Shown here: in pieces, positions 7,814-14,993 of the stretch
Layout of the letters: each line of letters starts with the position of its first letter
How positions within the stretch are numbered: the stretch's first letter is position 1
DNA from: an uncultured Clostridia bacterium
GTDB lineage: Bacteria; Bacillota; Clostridia; UBA1381
Assembly (NCBI GenBank): GCA_910585795.1
Contig: CAJUFV010000143.1
Span: 1-24,209, forward strand
Reading direction: 5' to 3'
Length of the DNA stretch: 24,209 nt
The notes under the pieces: generated by a model
What the model was told of the DNA's origin: nothing
The model's input: only the letters and a program-made list of their open reading frames with translations
Database searches by the model: none
Program-made: the position numbers and the translations under genes

Positions 7814-7844
7814 TTTACAGAAGAGGGTACCCTCTTCCTATGCT
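7814..7844 (+). promoter_or_regulatory. MerR-type promoter with perfect 18-bp palindrome
   Basis: On the plus strand TTTACA (7814-7819) and TATGCT (7839-7844) are separated by 19 bp instead of 17. The spacer holds a perfect 18-bp palindrome, GAAGAGGGTACCCTCTTC (7820-7837). A long spacer filled by a dyad is the hallmark of promoters activated by MerR-family regulators, which untwist the DNA. No MerR gene and no plausible downstream gene lie on the plus strand before hemL (convergent), so it seems orphaned. Confidence 0.5.
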
Positions 7845-8134
7845 TGCTCTTCAATTTTTATGCTCCCACATATGAAAGGAAAAGAACGAAAGCAAATAAG
7901 CCACATTCGTTAAACAGATATAGATAATCGCACTCCAAAAAGGTAATTACCCGCATATCTACTTATAGCTTTTTGTAAGCCCTTGTAGAGTATGGGCGTC
8001 AAAAAAGCGGCAAAGAATTATTTTCTGTGCTTGCAATCACAATCCCACAAATCCGAAAAGCAAGCAAATATGCGGCATTTTAACATTTTTGACTTTGCGC
8101 TGCTGAAAATTATAATACTATTTTTTATAATTCA

Positions 8135-9421
8135 TCACAATATCTTCATAACCTCGCTAAATGCCCGCGCGGTTTTTTTCAAATCTTCATATGTGTGCGC
8201 ATCACTTAAAAATACTGATTCAAACTGTGACGGCGCAAGATATATTCCGCGTCTAAGCATTTCATTAAAATACTTTTTAAATTTTTCCGTATCAGAACCG
8301 CATGCGCTGTCAAAATCAACAACAGCTTTGTCTGTAAAAAATATGCTGAGCATTGAGCCTATTCTGTTTATGCATATGTCAACACCATTTTTTTTCGCGG
8401 CTGATTTAAATTCCTTCTCCAGATATTCACCTTTTTTTTCAACTTCATCATATATTTCCGTATGCTCCTGCAAATATTTAATCTGGGTATTACCCGCCGC
8501 CATTGCAAGAGGATTTCCTGATAAAGTTCCGGCCTGATACACTGGTCCGGAAGGAGAAACAAAATCCATAACGGCCTTTTTGCCGCCATACGCTCCAACA
8601 GGCATACCGCCGCCGATAATTTTACCAAAGGTAATAATATCCGCGTCCAGTCCAAATAAACCGATAGCTCCTGACAAAGATAAACGAAATCCCGTCATTA
8701 CCTCATCAACAATAAAAATACTGTCATATTTCTTGGTTAGTGAACGAATTTTCTGCAAAAATCCATTTTCCGGCAATACAACTCCCATATTTCCCGCTAC
8801 AGGCTCGACTATAACAGCCGCTGTTTTATTTCCATATTTTTCAAATGTTCTTTCAAGAGCGTCAACATCATTATAAGGTAAAACAATTGTGTATTTTGCA
8901 AATTCCTCAGGTACACCGGCAGAAGAAGCGCTTCCAAAAGTCGCCGCTCCCGAACCTGCCTTAATAAGCAGTGAATCGCTGTGTCCGTGATAACAGCCCT
9001 CAAATTTTATAATTATATCCCGTCCTGTGTATCCTCTCGCAAGACGCAGAGCGGACATTGTCGCTTCCGTACCGGAATTTACCATTCTTACCTTATCCAC
9101 ACACGGTACAATATCACATATACGCTGTGCCAGCTCCGTCTCAGCAATACACGGAGCTCCAAACGAAAGTCCATTATCCGCCGCCGTCTTTACCGCGTCT
9201 GTAACACATTTTTTCGCGTGTCCCAGAAATATCGGCCCCCATGACCCGACATAATCTATAAATTCATTGCCGTCTATATCGTAAATCCGGCTTCCATTGG
9301 CTCCCGCGATAAAAAGAGGATGTGTTCCCACGCTGGCAAATGCCCGTACAGGCGAATTTACACCCCCGGGAATATATTTTTTTGCTTTATTAAAAGCCGT
9401 CTTGCTTTTCTCTGTATTCAT
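8135..9421 (-). CDS. hemL: Glutamate-1-semialdehyde 2,1-aminomutase
   Basis: A 428-residue PLP enzyme of aminotransferase fold type I, converting glutamate-1-semialdehyde to 5-aminolevulinate, the second step of the C5 pathway. It has the family start IPGGVNSPVRAF (17-28), NSGTEATMSALRLARG (115-130), YHGHSD, the PLP-ring Asp in IVDEVMTGFR (D239) and the PLP lysine K267 in FGKIIGGGMPVGAYGG. Length is normal. It is divergent from hemA, which makes its substrate, and the two promoters lie back to back. No ribosome binding site as strong as those of its neighbours is seen before ATG 9421 (AGAGGA lies about nine bases upstream). Confidence 0.97.
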   Translation of the reverse strand: MNTEKSKTAFNKAKKYIPGGVNSPVRAFASVGTHPLFIAGANGSRIYDIDGNEFIDYVGSWGPIFLGHAKKCVTDAVKTAADNGLSFGAPCIAETELAQRICDIVPCVDKVRMVNSGTEATMSALRLARGYTGRDIIIKFEGCYHGHSDSLLIKAGSGAATFGSASSAGVPEEFAKYTIVLPYNDVDALERTFEKYGNKTAAVIVEPVAGNMGVVLPENGFLQKIRSLTKKYDSIFIVDEVMTGFRLSLSGAIGLFGLDADIITFGKIIGGGMPVGAYGGKKAVMDFVSPSGPVYQAGTLSGNPLAMAAGNTQIKYLQEHTEIYDEVEKKGEYLEKEFKSAAKKNGVDICINRIGSMLSIFFTDKAVVDFDSACGSDTEKFKKYFNEMLRRGIYLAPSQFESVFLSDAHTYEDLKKTARAFSEVMKIL

Positions 9422-9451
9422 AGTATCAGTCCTCTGCTAATTATTATAAAA

Positions 9452-9481
9452 ATTATATCACTATATACAATATATTGTCAA
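9452..9481 (-). promoter_or_regulatory. Sigma-A promoter of hemL
   Basis: TTGACA (9476-9481), an 18-bp spacer and TATAAT (9452-9457) on the minus strand. The predicted leader is about 24 nt. Its -35 is five bases from the -35 of the divergent hemA promoter. Confidence 0.75.
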
Positions 9482-9486
9482 TTCTC

Positions 9487-9515
9487 TTGCTTTTTGCCGT
9501 ATTGAGTGATAAAAT
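9487..9515 (+). promoter_or_regulatory. Probable sigma-A promoter of the hemA operon
   Basis: TTGCTT (9487-9492), a 17-bp spacer and TAAAAT (9510-9515) on the plus strand, about 36 bp before hemA. A second possible -10 (TTATAC, from 9519) lies slightly downstream. The hemL-hemA gap is only 129 bp, with no room for a cobalamin riboswitch, and none is seen. Confidence 0.6.
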
Positions 9516-9550
9516 TATTATACAAAAATTATGAAAGGATTTCGGTATAA

Positions 9551-10693
9551 ATGCAGCTTTCACTTATCAGCATCAGTCATGAAAAAGCTCCGCTTCATAT
9601 ACGTGAAAAGGTTTCTTTTACAAAGAAAAAACAATCTGAAATTCTGGACTATATAAAACTTAATATTGCTGAAGAAGCCATAATATTATCCACCTGCAAC
9701 CGGTGTGAATTTTATATGGCAGGCAATAAGGACAGCGGCACAAAGCTCATTATATATTTAAAATCCCTTGCGGGCAGTGATATAGAAAAATATATTACTG
9801 TTTACAAAAATGACGAATGCTGTAAACACCTTATGCTTACGGCGGCAGGACTGAAATCTATGATTATAGGAGAGGATCAGATTTTAGGACAGGTAAAAGA
9901 AGCGCATGAATTCTCAATGTGCTGTAAAGTCAGCGGTAAATATCTGAACACGCTTTTCCGTATGGCTGTGACAGGCGCAAAAAAAGTAAAAACCCAAACG
10001 CTTCTTTCAAAGACGCCTGTTTCCGCCGCAACTATTTCTATAAAACTGTGTCAAAATATTCTGGGAACACTGGAAGGAAAAAATATACTGATAATCGGAG
10101 CAAGCGGAAAAACAGGCTCCGTCATACTCAAAAATTTACTTTCCGTAAAGCATAGCGGTATATTCGCGACCTCACGTACACACGGTAAAACAACCGCCGC
10201 CGCTGACGGAGCAATAACTGTTGATTATGAAAAACGCTATGAAAATCTTGATATATACGATGCCGTAATAAGCGCCACCTCAAGTCCTCATATTGTGCTT
10301 GAAAAAAGCAAAATAAAATCAGCGCTGAAAACAAAAAAAACACGAATTTTTATTGACTTAGCCATACCGCGTGATATTGATGTGGAAAATAATAATAATA
10401 CCTTTTATAAAAATATTGATGATTTGCGTGAAATTGCCGATGAAAATAATAAAATCAAAATTCTTGAAGCAAAAAAGGCTGAAAAACTTTTAGATGCATA
10501 TATAGATGAATTTCGTATATGGAAGCTGTTTACAGATAATGAGCCGCTTTTCACACATATTGAAGATAATATAAAAAATACGGACAGAAAAAAAGCCTTC
10601 AAAAACAAAATATATGACATAAAAGCCAAAAATAATTATAATAGCTTTCGGAAATTTATAGAAACTCTTGAGGAGAAATCATATGGATATTAA
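9551..10693 (+). CDS. hemA: Glutamyl-tRNA reductase
   Basis: A 380-residue NADPH-dependent enzyme reducing glutamyl-tRNA(Glu) to glutamate-1-semialdehyde, the committed step. The N-terminal catalytic domain has SISHEKAPLHIREK and the nucleophile C49 in LSTCNRCEFY. Further on are H93 and the signature GLKSMIIGEDQILGQVKEA (100-118). The nucleotide-binding domain reads IIGASGKTGSV (181-191), unlike the common GxGxMG form. The C-terminal dimerisation helix is short; many homologues have 410-450 residues. An AAAGGA site lies about 11 bases before ATG 9551. It overlaps hemC by 11 bp and is the first gene of the operon. Confidence 0.95.
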   Translation: MQLSLISISHEKAPLHIREKVSFTKKKQSEILDYIKLNIAEEAIILSTCNRCEFYMAGNKDSGTKLIIYLKSLAGSDIEKYITVYKNDECCKHLMLTAAGLKSMIIGEDQILGQVKEAHEFSMCCKVSGKYLNTLFRMAVTGAKKVKTQTLLSKTPVSAATISIKLCQNILGTLEGKNILIIGASGKTGSVILKNLLSVKHSGIFATSRTHGKTTAAADGAITVDYEKRYENLDIYDAVISATSSPHIVLEKSKIKSALKTKKTRIFIDLAIPRDIDVENNNNTFYKNIDDLREIADENNKIKILEAKKAEKLLDAYIDEFRIWKLFTDNEPLFTHIEDNIKNTDRKKAFKNKIYDIKAKNNYNSFRKFIETLEEKSYGY

Positions 10694-11543
10694 AATAGGC
10701 TCACGAAAAAGCGCTCTCGCGCTTAAACAAACAGAAGCTGTCATAAAAATATTAAAAACACATTTTCCCAATGACAGCTTTCAGATTACCGGCATCTCGA
10801 CAACAGGCGATAAATATACTGACAAGGCGCTTCAGAGCTTTAACAGCAAAGGAATATTCATAAAAGAAATCGAATCAGCTCTTCTTGACGGTACAATCGA
10901 CATGGCTGTCCACAGCGCAAAAGATATGCCGGCCCAAATATCTGACGAGCTTGAAATAAGCGCCGCACTCCTGCGCGAGGACAGGGGAGACGCGCTGATT
11001 CATTTTAAAAGCATTGAAGATATAAAGATAATAGGAACAGGAAGTATAAGACGCAAAATGCAGGCTGAACAATTATTTCCAAACTCGGAATTTAAACAAA
11101 TCAGAGGCAATATCCATACACGCGTAGAAAAAATAAAAAATGGGGAATATGACGCGGTTATAATGGCAAAAGCGGCAATTAACCGCCTTGGAATAAATAG
11201 TATAAATATTACGGATTTATCAGACAGTTTAATCTGCGCAGCAGGTCAGGGTATACTGGTTGTTGAAACTGTAAAAGGAAAATTTCAGAAATATACAGAA
11301 GCGATAAATGACACCGCTGTAATGACAGAGCTTATCGCGGAAAGAACATTTCTAAAACACACAAACGGTGGATGTCATACGCCATGCGGAGCGTCAGCGA
11401 TATATAAAGACGAAAAAATTATAATGAAAATCTTTTATTCTGATAACGGCAAAAATATTACTCTTGAAATGACAGGAAATAATCCCGAACTGCTTGGAAC
11501 AGCCATGGCCAAGAAAGCACTAAGGATAGCGGAGGAAAAATAA
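10683..11543 (+). CDS. hemC: Porphobilinogen deaminase (hydroxymethylbilane synthase)
   Basis: A 286-residue enzyme joining four porphobilinogens into hydroxymethylbilane on a dipyrromethane cofactor. Features: IGSRKSALAL (5-14), the catalytic Asp D81 in HSAKDMP, GTGSIRR (118-124), RGNIHTR (141-147) and the cofactor-attachment cysteine C231 in NGGCHTPCGA. The start is ATG 10683 with GAGGAGA seven bases upstream. A TTG frame from 10668 would consume that site. It overlaps the end of hemA by 11 bp and its stop directly abuts the next ATG, so translation is coupled. Confidence 0.96.
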   Translation: MDIKIGSRKSALALKQTEAVIKILKTHFPNDSFQITGISTTGDKYTDKALQSFNSKGIFIKEIESALLDGTIDMAVHSAKDMPAQISDELEISAALLREDRGDALIHFKSIEDIKIIGTGSIRRKMQAEQLFPNSEFKQIRGNIHTRVEKIKNGEYDAVIMAKAAINRLGINSINITDLSDSLICAAGQGILVVETVKGKFQKYTEAINDTAVMTELIAERTFLKHTNGGCHTPCGASAIYKDEKIIMKIFYSDNGKNITLEMTGNNPELLGTAMAKKALRIAEEK

Positions 11544-12971
11544 ATGGTCTATTTAGTAGGCGCGGGTCCCGGTGACATCGGACTTATTACTCTTAAAGGA
11601 ATTGAATGTATTAAAAAAGCCGATGTAATTGTATATGACCATCTTGTAAATCCCACACTTTTTAGCTACGCAAAAGAAAACTGCTTACTTATTTACGCGG
11701 GAAAAACCGCCGGCGCTCATCATATGGAACAGAAAAAAATAAATGATATTCTTGTAAAATACGGAAAAACAAATATAGTTGTACGCCTTAAGGGCGGAGA
11801 CCCGTTTATCTTCGGCAGGGGCAGGGAAGAGGCCTCAGCGCTTATACAAAATAATATTCCTTATGAGATAGTATCAGGTGTATCCTCATGCTACAGTGTT
11901 CCTCAATACAGCGGTATTCCTGTAACGCACCGCGGTGTTTCATCTTCTTTTCATGTAATAACAGGTCACGAAAAAGACAAAAATGAATCCGTAAATTACA
12001 GCTCGCTTGCAAAGCTTAACGGAACACTTATTTTTCTTATGGGACTTAACAGCGCTGAAAAAATTTCATTAAAGCTTATAGAAAACGGTATGGACAAAAA
12101 TACAGGAGCGGCAGTTATTTCTGAGGGGACAACACAAAAACATCATTGTATAACAGGAACTCTTAAAGAACTTCCCGTCATGGCTGAAAAAATGCACGCT
12201 CCGGCAATAATTCTTGTGGGAGATACAGTAAGGCTTCAAAATAAATGGTTTATACCATTAGAAAAAAATATCCTTGCCACGGGAACAAAGCTAATAAATA
12301 AACAGCTTCAAAAAGCCTCCGGAAACAGAATTACTGAAATCTCTCTTATCAGGACTATTCCGTTAAATTATGATATATTTGAAAATACAGACTTACAGCG
12401 TTTTTCTCACATAATTTTTAGCAGTCCAAACGGCGTCAATATTTTTTTTGATTATATGCTCCGAGCAAAAAAAGACATCAGAGCTCTGCAAAATATACAG
12501 ATTGCCGCAGTAGGAAAGAAAACTGCGGCCTCTCTGGAAGAAAAAGGCTTATTCGCGGATATTATTCCTGACATACATCAAAGCAGCGAGCTTGCAAAAA
12601 TACTCTGCAAAAGAAATCATACGGAAATGCTTCTTATACGCGCAGAAAACGGCAGCGATAAAATGACAGATATTTTCAAAAATAATAATGTTAATTTTAC
12701 TGATTTAAAATTATACAGAACGGAAATAGATTATACAAAAAAGGAGCTGCTTAATTTGTTTATTAAAAGTATGGATTACATTATCCTTTCAAGCGGAAGC
12801 GCGGTAAAAGCGTTTTCTGAATTAGCCGAAATACAAACCAACGCAAAATTCATTTCAATAGGCAGCGAAACAACAGCGTCAGCGGAGAAATACGGTATAA
12901 ACATTTACAAAACAGCCGAAAACGCTTCAGCAGAAGGAATTATTAAATGTATCAGGGAGGATTTTGAATGA
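11544..12971 (+). CDS. cobA-hemD: Fused uroporphyrinogen-III C-methyltransferase / uroporphyrinogen-III synthase
   Basis: A 475-residue two-domain fusion. Residues 1 to about 240 are the SAM-dependent methyltransferase (CobA/SUMT): VYLVGAGPGDIGLITLKG at the N-terminus, VVRLKGGDPFIFGRGREEA (about 79-97), SGIPVTHRGVSSS and VITGHE. It methylates uroporphyrinogen III to precorrin-2. About 245-475 is a HemD-type domain (SSPNGVNIFF, IAAVGKKTA, IILSSGSAVKAF, ISIGSETTASAEKYG), which cyclises hydroxymethylbilane with ring-D inversion. The fusion, common in Clostridia, makes and consumes uroporphyrinogen III in one protein. ATG 11544 follows GGAGG and the hemC stop with no gap. It overlaps hemB by 4 bp (ATGA). 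Confidence 0.95.
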   Translation: MVYLVGAGPGDIGLITLKGIECIKKADVIVYDHLVNPTLFSYAKENCLLIYAGKTAGAHHMEQKKINDILVKYGKTNIVVRLKGGDPFIFGRGREEASALIQNNIPYEIVSGVSSCYSVPQYSGIPVTHRGVSSSFHVITGHEKDKNESVNYSSLAKLNGTLIFLMGLNSAEKISLKLIENGMDKNTGAAVISEGTTQKHHCITGTLKELPVMAEKMHAPAIILVGDTVRLQNKWFIPLEKNILATGTKLINKQLQKASGNRITEISLIRTIPLNYDIFENTDLQRFSHIIFSSPNGVNIFFDYMLRAKKDIRALQNIQIAAVGKKTAASLEEKGLFADIIPDIHQSSELAKILCKRNHTEMLLIRAENGSDKMTDIFKNNNVNFTDLKLYRTEIDYTKKELLNLFIKSMDYIILSSGSAVKAFSELAEIQTNAKFISIGSETTASAEKYGINIYKTAENASAEGIIKCIREDFE

Positions 12972-13930
12972 TAAAAAGACCTAGACGACTACGTAAAAAT
13001 CAACAAATACGTGACCTTGTTCACGAGGTATCAATAGATAAATCTGATTTAGTTTACCCTATGTTTATTATTGACGGTGAAACAGAGGATATAGCGTCCA
13101 TGCCGGAAATAAAGAGATACTCGCTTAATGACCTGCCAAAGGCTTTATCTGAAGTAACCGCGGCAGGAATTAAAGCAGTATTATACTTTGGTATTCCGAA
13201 ACATAAGGATGAAACGGGAAGCGAGGCATATAATTATAACGGAATTGTTCAGCGGGGTATACGCCTCACAAAAGAACTCTATCCTGAGCTTATAGTAATC
13301 GCGGACATATGTCTTTGCGAGTACACATCGCACGGACACTGCGGAATTGTTGAAAACAACTGTGTCATTAATGATAAAACCCTTCCTCTTCTGGTAAAGG
13401 CTTCTGTTTCCTGTGCCGAAGCAGGCGCGGATATTGTCGCTCCATCTGATATGATGGACGGCAGAATCGCCGCAATAAGAACAGCGCTTGATGAAAATAC
13501 GTTTGAAAATGTACTTATTATGTCATACAGTGTTAAATATTCCTCCGCATTTTACGGTCCGTTCCGTGACGCGGCTGACAGCGCGCCGGCTTTCGGCAGC
13601 AGAAAAAGCTATCAGATGGATTTCCGCAATAAAAAAGAGGCTGTCATGGAAACCAGACTTGACATTGACGAAGGGGCCGATATTATAATGGTAAAACCGG
13701 CACTGCCTTATCTTGATGTTGTAAAAACAGTTAGTGAAAATTTCAGCGCACCGCTTGCCGCTTATCATGTGAGCGGAGAATACTCTATGATAAAAGCGGC
13801 GGCACAAAACGGCTGGATTGACGAAAAAGCCGCTGTAATGGAAAGTCTTACTGCCATGAAACGGGCGGGAGCAAAAATACTTATAACATATTACGCGGTT
13901 AAAGCCGCAAAGTGGCTGGGGGAAATGTAA
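12968..13930 (+). CDS. hemB: 5-aminolevulinate dehydratase (porphobilinogen synthase)
   Basis: A 320-residue enzyme condensing two 5-aminolevulinates to porphobilinogen. The N-terminal RPRRLRKN and LVYPMF are typical. The cysteine-rich metal site C115-L-C117...C125 (CLCEYTSHGHCG) marks a zinc-dependent form. The two Schiff-base lysines are K190 in SYSVKYSSAFYGPFRDA and K243 in IIMVKPALPYLD. Length is normal. It overlaps both neighbours: ATGA with the upstream fusion gene and TAATG with the downstream gene. It acts before hemC in the pathway although placed after it. Confidence 0.97.
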   Translation: MIKRPRRLRKNQQIRDLVHEVSIDKSDLVYPMFIIDGETEDIASMPEIKRYSLNDLPKALSEVTAAGIKAVLYFGIPKHKDETGSEAYNYNGIVQRGIRLTKELYPELIVIADICLCEYTSHGHCGIVENNCVINDKTLPLLVKASVSCAEAGADIVAPSDMMDGRIAAIRTALDENTFENVLIMSYSVKYSSAFYGPFRDAADSAPAFGSRKSYQMDFRNKKEAVMETRLDIDEGADIIMVKPALPYLDVVKTVSENFSAPLAAYHVSGEYSMIKAAAQNGWIDEKAAVMESLTAMKRAGAKILITYYAVKAAKWLGEM

Positions 13931-14523
13931 TGTATCCTGTTATGCTTAATATAAATGGCAAATTATGTACTGTTATAGGCGGCGGTAAAGTAGCTCTTCA
14001 TAAAGTAAAAAAACTTTCTCAAGGCGGAGCTTATGTTAAGGTTATAAGCGCCGAATTTATTAACGGTTTTGCGGAATTTGAAACAATAACTAAAAAATAT
14101 TCTCCGTCAGATATTGAAAATTCATTTCTTGTAATCGCCGCAACGGATGATATTGAATTAAATAAAAAAATTGTGGATGACTCACACAAACGAAATATTT
14201 TAGCGTCTATAGCTGATAATGCTGACTATTCTGATTTTATATCTCCAGCTTCTGTCACAAGCGGAGACATAACGCTTTCTGTTTCAACCAACGGAAAATT
14301 TCCTATGCTGGCAAAAAAACTATGCTCGGACAAGACTGACAAACTAAACTTTTTCAGTGGTATACTGCCAATACTTGAAAAATACCGCAGGCATATTATA
14401 AAAATGAATTATATTAATAAGCAGGAATTACTTGAATTTATGCTGTCAGAAGAAATGCTTGAATATGCGCAAAATAATACCGATGTTTTCCGGAAAAGAC
14501 TTCAGGAAAGGTTTCCGCATTAA
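13930..14523 (+). CDS. Precorrin-2 dehydrogenase (SirC/CysG-N-like)
   Basis: A 197-residue NAD-dependent dehydrogenase-like protein. The N-terminal PVMLNINGKLCTVIGGGKVALHKVKKL carries the GGGxVAxxK dinucleotide signature, and SVSTNGKFPMLAKKL (about 117-131) is the usual mid-protein motif. It should oxidise precorrin-2 to sirohydrochlorin using product from the methyltransferase two genes upstream. The start ATG 13930 shares a base with the hemB stop (TAATG) and is preceded by GGGGGA; a GTG frame from 13912 is less likely. It has no visible C-terminal chelatase domain beyond a helical tail, so iron or cobalt insertion needs another enzyme. No gene follows it on the same transcript with certainty. 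Confidence 0.88.
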   Translation: MYPVMLNINGKLCTVIGGGKVALHKVKKLSQGGAYVKVISAEFINGFAEFETITKKYSPSDIENSFLVIAATDDIELNKKIVDDSHKRNILASIADNADYSDFISPASVTSGDITLSVSTNGKFPMLAKKLCSDKTDKLNFFSGILPILEKYRRHIIKMNYINKQELLEFMLSEEMLEYAQNNTDVFRKRLQERFPH

Positions 14524-14555
14524 TCCTCACATTTATTTTATGTAAAAATAAACAA

Positions 14556-14584
14556 TGGACAAATTCAAAATAGAATGATATAAT
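14556..14584 (+). promoter_or_regulatory. Sigma-A promoter of the HIRAN / pilin-like gene pair
   Basis: TGGACA (14556-14561), a 17-bp spacer and TATAAT (14579-14584). The predicted start is near 14591, giving a leader of about 24 nt with a GGGGG ribosome binding site. Confidence 0.7.
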
Positions 14585-14614
14585 AATATATATTTAAACT
14601 TGGGGGCATATTTT

Positions 14615-14977
14615 ATGGAAAAAGAAATGTATGTGACTGTTACAGGCTTTTCACATTATTACGGAAGAAAACCATTTGCAATAGGCAATGTACTTGTCTG
14701 CGCTAAAGACCCCTCAAATAAATATGATTCAGAGTCTATTATTGTGCTTCTGCCTATTATTGGTCAGATAGGTTTTATTGCAAATAACACGCAATATATT
14801 GCCGGCGGTACAATGAGCGCTGGAAGAATTTACGATAAGGTCGAGGATAAATTTTATATACGCGTTATGTTCACGACTCAAAGTAAAATAATTTGCCGTA
14901 TAGAAAGCGGCAGTGAGGAAGAGCTTGAAAAGGAGATACAGACTCAGCTTATGCAGAATAACGGCTGGTCACAGTGA
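14615..14977 (+). CDS. Free-standing HIRAN-domain protein
   Basis: A 120-residue cytosolic protein that is nearly all one HIRAN domain. It shows the typical VTGFSHYYG (8-16), D32-P33 with NKYD (35-38) and S-I-I-V, IGFIANN (52-58) and GTMSAGRIYD (65-74), then a short acidic tail. HIRAN domains bind DNA ends at stalled forks in some eukaryotic helicases; small bacterial stand-alone versions have no settled function. The start is ATG 14615 after GGGGG; a TTG frame from 14600 would include that site. It shares a promoter with the pilin-like gene 16 bp downstream. The domain call is good, the role unknown. Confidence 0.78.
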   Translation: MEKEMYVTVTGFSHYYGRKPFAIGNVLVCAKDPSNKYDSESIIVLLPIIGQIGFIANNTQYIAGGTMSAGRIYDKVEDKFYIRVMFTTQSKIICRIESGSEEELEKEIQTQLMQNNGWSQ

Positions 14978-14993
14978 TATAGAGGTGGAATTT

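Larger units (their letters stand above)
7657..8134. other. Gene-poor stretch between flavin reductase and hemL
   Basis: No credible gene is seen in these 478 bp beyond the two regulatory sites described separately. Plus-strand open frames overlap flanking genes in antisense and lack ribosome binding sites. Minus-strand frames (for instance a 13-codon piece MPHICLLFGFVGL near 8080) are short and closed by stops. An AT-only dyad AATTATAA / TTATAATT at 8108-8132, just past hemL, could act as a weak hemL terminator. Confidence 0.4.

Noticed and set aside
7529..7927. Plus-strand 132-codon frame over the flavin reductase start
   Set aside because: Largely antisense to a well-supported gene, no ribosome binding site, and no recognisable protein character.
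7992..8537. Plus-strand 181-codon frame running into hemL antisense
   Set aside because: Most of it is the complement of hemL, and its upstream part has no ribosome binding site. It is not supported as the target of the MerR-type promoter.
9422..9550. Possible cobalamin riboswitch upstream of the hem genes
   Set aside because: The gap is only 129 bp and is filled by two promoters. No B12-box-like sequence is seen.
14524..14552. TTTATTTT / AAAATAAA dyad after the SirC-like gene
   Set aside because: The stem is AU-only and has no U-run, so I do not call it a terminator.
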